From the NCBI GenBank assembly GCA_035628505.1, contig DASPJR010000199.1:1-15395 (forward strand): DNA of 15,395 nt. Direction: 5' to 3'. This document shows positions 13,325-15,395 of this stretch, piece by piece. The first letter of the stretch is position 1; each line of letters begins with the position of its first letter. Source of the DNA: DASPJR01 sp035628505 (GTDB lineage Bacteria > Planctomycetota > SZUA-567 > H5-PLA8). The notes below the pieces were generated by a model, which saw only the letters and a list, made by a program, of their open reading frames with translations, was not told where the DNA came from and made no database searches. A program made the position numbers and the translations under genes.

Positions 13325-14542
13325 ATGCCAAGTGAGACAGTTGAGCTTCGCGGTCATATCATCGACACGCAGACCCTGCCGAAGGTGCTGGACCAGATCA
13401 TTGCCATCGGCGCCGATTATGTAATCGATACGATTCAGATCGGCCATTCGAGGCGCGACGCCAGCTACGCACGGGTGCGCATCGATGCGCCGGATCAGGC
13501 GATTCTGCAGGAAGTGCTTGAGCTGATCACGCGTTCCGGCGCAACCCTGGTGCAGGGACAGGACGCTGCGCTCGAGCCGGCTCCGGGCAACGGCATCTTT
13601 CCTGACGACTTTTACGCCACAACCAACTTGCCCACGGAAGTGCTGCTGCACGGCGAGTGGATCAAAGTCTCGAATGCAGAAATGGATTGCGGCATTATTG
13701 TGGATAGAAAGCGCGAGCGCGCGAGAAGCGTGCGCATGCACCGCGTCAGAAAAGGCGACCACGTTGTTGTTGGCCACGCCGGAATCCGCGTCCAGCCTCT
13801 TGACCGTCCGCTGAATCAACGGGGCTTCGAATTCATGGGCAGCGCCGTCTCAAGCGAGAAGCCCAAGCATCTGGTGATTCGCGAAATTGCCCGCCACATG
13901 CAGCTCACGCGGCGACGATCAAAGAAGATTCTCTTCGTAGGGGGCCCCGCTATTGTCCACACCGGCGCCGGTCCTTACCTGCAGAAGCTGATCGAGAGCG
14001 GCTTTATTGATGTGCTCTTCGCCGGAAATGCGCTTGCCGCTCACGATATTGAATCGGCCATGTTCGGAACGAGCCTGGGCGTGAGCCTCCAATCCGGAAC
14101 GCCTGTCGAACACGGGCACGAACATCATTTGCGCGCGATAAACCGCGTCCGAGCAGCCGGCTCGATTGCAAAAGCAGTCGCCAAACGCGTGATTAAATGC
14201 GGCATTATGCACAGCTGCGTGAAGAAGGGTGTGCCTTTCGTGCTGAGCGGCTCGATTCGCGACGACGGCCCGCTGCCGGACGTGATCACTGATATGCCGA
14301 AGGCGCAGGACGCCATGCGCGCTCATCTGCCCAATGTCGGGCTCGCTCTGATGGTGGGCACAACGCTGCTCTCGATTGCAACAGGGAATATGCTGCCGGC
14401 AGCCGTGAAAACGATCTGCGTCGATATCAATCCCGCGGTAGTCACAAAGCTCGCCGACCGCGGCACCTTCCAGGCGATGGGACTGGTCACCGATGCCGAA
14501 TTATTCCTGCGATCACTGACGCGCGAATTGAAACTGAGGTAG
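13325..14542 (+). CDS. LOR/SDH-domain protein, archaeal-type ornithine cyclodeaminase family (TIGR00300)
   Basis: 405 residues from ATG 13325. I recognise the TIGR00300 family: N-terminal LOR/SDH-type domain with ETVELRGHIIDTQTLPKVLD, then GIFPDDFYATTNLPTEVLL and the following MDCGIIVD segment; a C-terminal Rossmann-like half with KILFVGGPAIVHTGAGPYL (201-219), IDVLFAGNALAAHDIE, KCGIMHSCVKKGVPFVLSGS, GSIRDDGPLPDVITD, and NMLPAAVKTICVDINP as a nucleotide-binding edge. Members include archaeal ornithine cyclodeaminase (ornithine to proline plus ammonia, with bound NAD) and the C-terminal half of cyanobacterial AgrE/ArgZ. No arginine dihydrolase domain is attached here. The ornithine role is therefore likely but not proven. 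The gene stands alone on the plus strand and ends ten bases from the converging ceramidase-like gene. Confidence 0.87.
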   Translation: MPSETVELRGHIIDTQTLPKVLDQIIAIGADYVIDTIQIGHSRRDASYARVRIDAPDQAILQEVLELITRSGATLVQGQDAALEPAPGNGIFPDDFYATTNLPTEVLLHGEWIKVSNAEMDCGIIVDRKRERARSVRMHRVRKGDHVVVGHAGIRVQPLDRPLNQRGFEFMGSAVSSEKPKHLVIREIARHMQLTRRRSKKILFVGGPAIVHTGAGPYLQKLIESGFIDVLFAGNALAAHDIESAMFGTSLGVSLQSGTPVEHGHEHHLRAINRVRAAGSIAKAVAKRVIKCGIMHSCVKKGVPFVLSGSIRDDGPLPDVITDMPKAQDAMRAHLPNVGLALMVGTTLLSIATGNMLPAAVKTICVDINPAVVTKLADRGTFQAMGLVTDAELFLRSLTRELKLR

Positions 14543-14552
14543 GCGTTCCTCC

Positions 14553-15395
14553 TCAGCGTTCCACATGAGTCTTCGCTTCTGCGGCGAGCTGATGAACTTT
14601 CTTGACGATGAGTTCCTCTACTGACGGATCCCAGCGTGCGGGGAGGCCGTAAAACATCATTGCGTCACGTCCCTCGTAGCCGCCTTCTTTCCAGACGCGT
14701 TGCGACGGAATGTAAGCCATCACATCATTGCAATAAGCCGCGACCCAGGTCTGTCCGGGCGTGAGCTCCTTTTTCAGGCGCAGCGAATAATCGGCGACCA
14801 CTTCACCGGCTAACGCAACAAAAGTAAGATCGCGCCCGAGATGCCAGACCTGAACGGGGTAGCTGTACGAGGGTTTAAAGGCGCCGCTCTCCTTGAGCTG
14901 CGCGTTCAAATAGGCGCCATAGCGCCGGCGATTAGCGTCCTTATCATTCATGAGCACATCAATCGCAGCCTGGTCAGGCAGCTTTTCATAGGGGAGTTCA
15001 AGGCTGTCGAGGCGCGCCGCGGATTTTCCGGAAAGCGGCTTCATCTCCTGTTTGAGCACGGCTTCAACGGAGTCGGAAAGCATCTGGCCGTATTTTTCCG
15101 CCAGCGCCACGCTGCGGCGCGGGAGCGGATTCTGGTCGGCGCCGCAGCCGGCAAAGAAAAGCGCCGTCGCGCCGGGGTGTGACTTCTCCAGATTGATCTG
15201 GGCAAAACCGGCGTAATCACCGGTCCATTGCAGCGTGTTCAGCGTCGTGCAATGACAGGCGTATCCGAACAGAATGGCGAGGACGCTGTCTTCCGGCGAG
15301 CACACTTTCAGCACCGGCACATCGTGATCGACGACTCCTTTGAGTGCACCGGACGCGAGCAGCGCGGGCACGTTCCGTTCAAGGTTGTCGCGGCG
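14553..15395 (-). CDS. Neutral/alkaline ceramidase-like protein, N-terminal part missing
   Basis: The frame runs off the right edge, so the first part of the protein is not seen; 280 residues are visible. Motifs of the neutral ceramidase family are clear: FGYACHCTTLN (a His in the zinc site region), QWTGDYAGFAQINLEKSHPG, then ALFFAGCGADQNPLPRR, and later VWHLGRDLTFVALAGEVVADY and AAYCNDVMAYIPS. The family hydrolyses N-acyl sphingosines and is widespread as expanded secreted enzymes in planctomycetes and related bacteria, where the real substrate is mostly unknown. The full-length family protein has a signal peptide and a C-terminal Ig-like domain; the latter seems to be absent, because the protein ends soon after EELIVKKVHQLAAEAKTHVER. 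A convergent stop ten bases from the cyclodeaminase gene leaves no room for a terminator. Confidence 0.88.
   Translation of the reverse strand, partial: RRDNLERNVPALLASGALKGVVDHDVPVLKVCSPEDSVLAILFGYACHCTTLNTLQWTGDYAGFAQINLEKSHPGATALFFAGCGADQNPLPRRSVALAEKYGQMLSDSVEAVLKQEMKPLSGKSAARLDSLELPYEKLPDQAAIDVLMNDKDANRRRYGAYLNAQLKESGAFKPSYSYPVQVWHLGRDLTFVALAGEVVADYSLRLKKELTPGQTWVAAYCNDVMAYIPSQRVWKEGGYEGRDAMMFYGLPARWDPSVEELIVKKVHQLAAEAKTHVER

Overview
The window is bacterial DNA, roughly 57% G+C by eye, with dense genes on both strands and mostly AUG starts with Shine-Dalgarno (SD) sites. My best guess is a planctomycete or another PVC-superphylum bacterium. The reasons are a secreted CAP-domain protein with a D-x-N-x-N-G loop, a neutral-ceramidase-like protein, a PknB-type kinase with its own N-terminal domain, and an ffh-rpsP-trmD-rplS cluster without rimM. 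Acidobacteriota is the main alternative. This is inference; there is no rRNA gene or other decisive marker.

Layout. Plus strand, 1-2434: the 3' part of a CAP-domain protein, a stand-alone degenerate receiver protein, and a secreted heavy-metal-associated (HMA) protein. Minus strand, 5412-10724: a translation and secretion cluster reading ffh, rpsP, trmD, rplS, then a small membrane protein, a DUF5063 protein and a secreted alpha/beta hydrolase. The last three are tightly packed. Minus strand, 3763-5276: two adjacent paralogous multi-pass membrane proteins of a family I cannot name. Minus strand, 2509-3651: a Ser/Thr kinase that converges on the HMA gene across a strong terminator. Minus strand, 10919-13023: a sensor histidine kinase and, upstream, a small two-helix membrane protein. 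The right end has an archaeal-type ornithine cyclodeaminase family gene (+) converging on a ceramidase-like gene (-) cut by the window edge.

The most interesting feature is at 1832-2434. This reading frame has one in-frame UGA at codon 55, exactly where the first Cys of the HMA metal-binding motif GMxCxxC should be, giving GMMUNNC. Twenty bases after the UGA is the loop of a perfect 6-bp hairpin with a GGUC tetraloop, the expected form and spacing of a bacterial SECIS element. I read it as a secreted selenoprotein: signal peptide, HMA domain with a Sec-x-x-Cys pair, and an uncharacterised C-terminal domain. A conventional ORF caller would truncate it or miss its first 61 residues.

Non-coding structure is also rich. 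There are two arrays of 7-bp repeats, one forming a large inverted repeat. A pair of inverted ~53-bp palindromic repeats lies between ffh and rpsP. A GC-rich palindrome sits over the kinase ribosome binding site.
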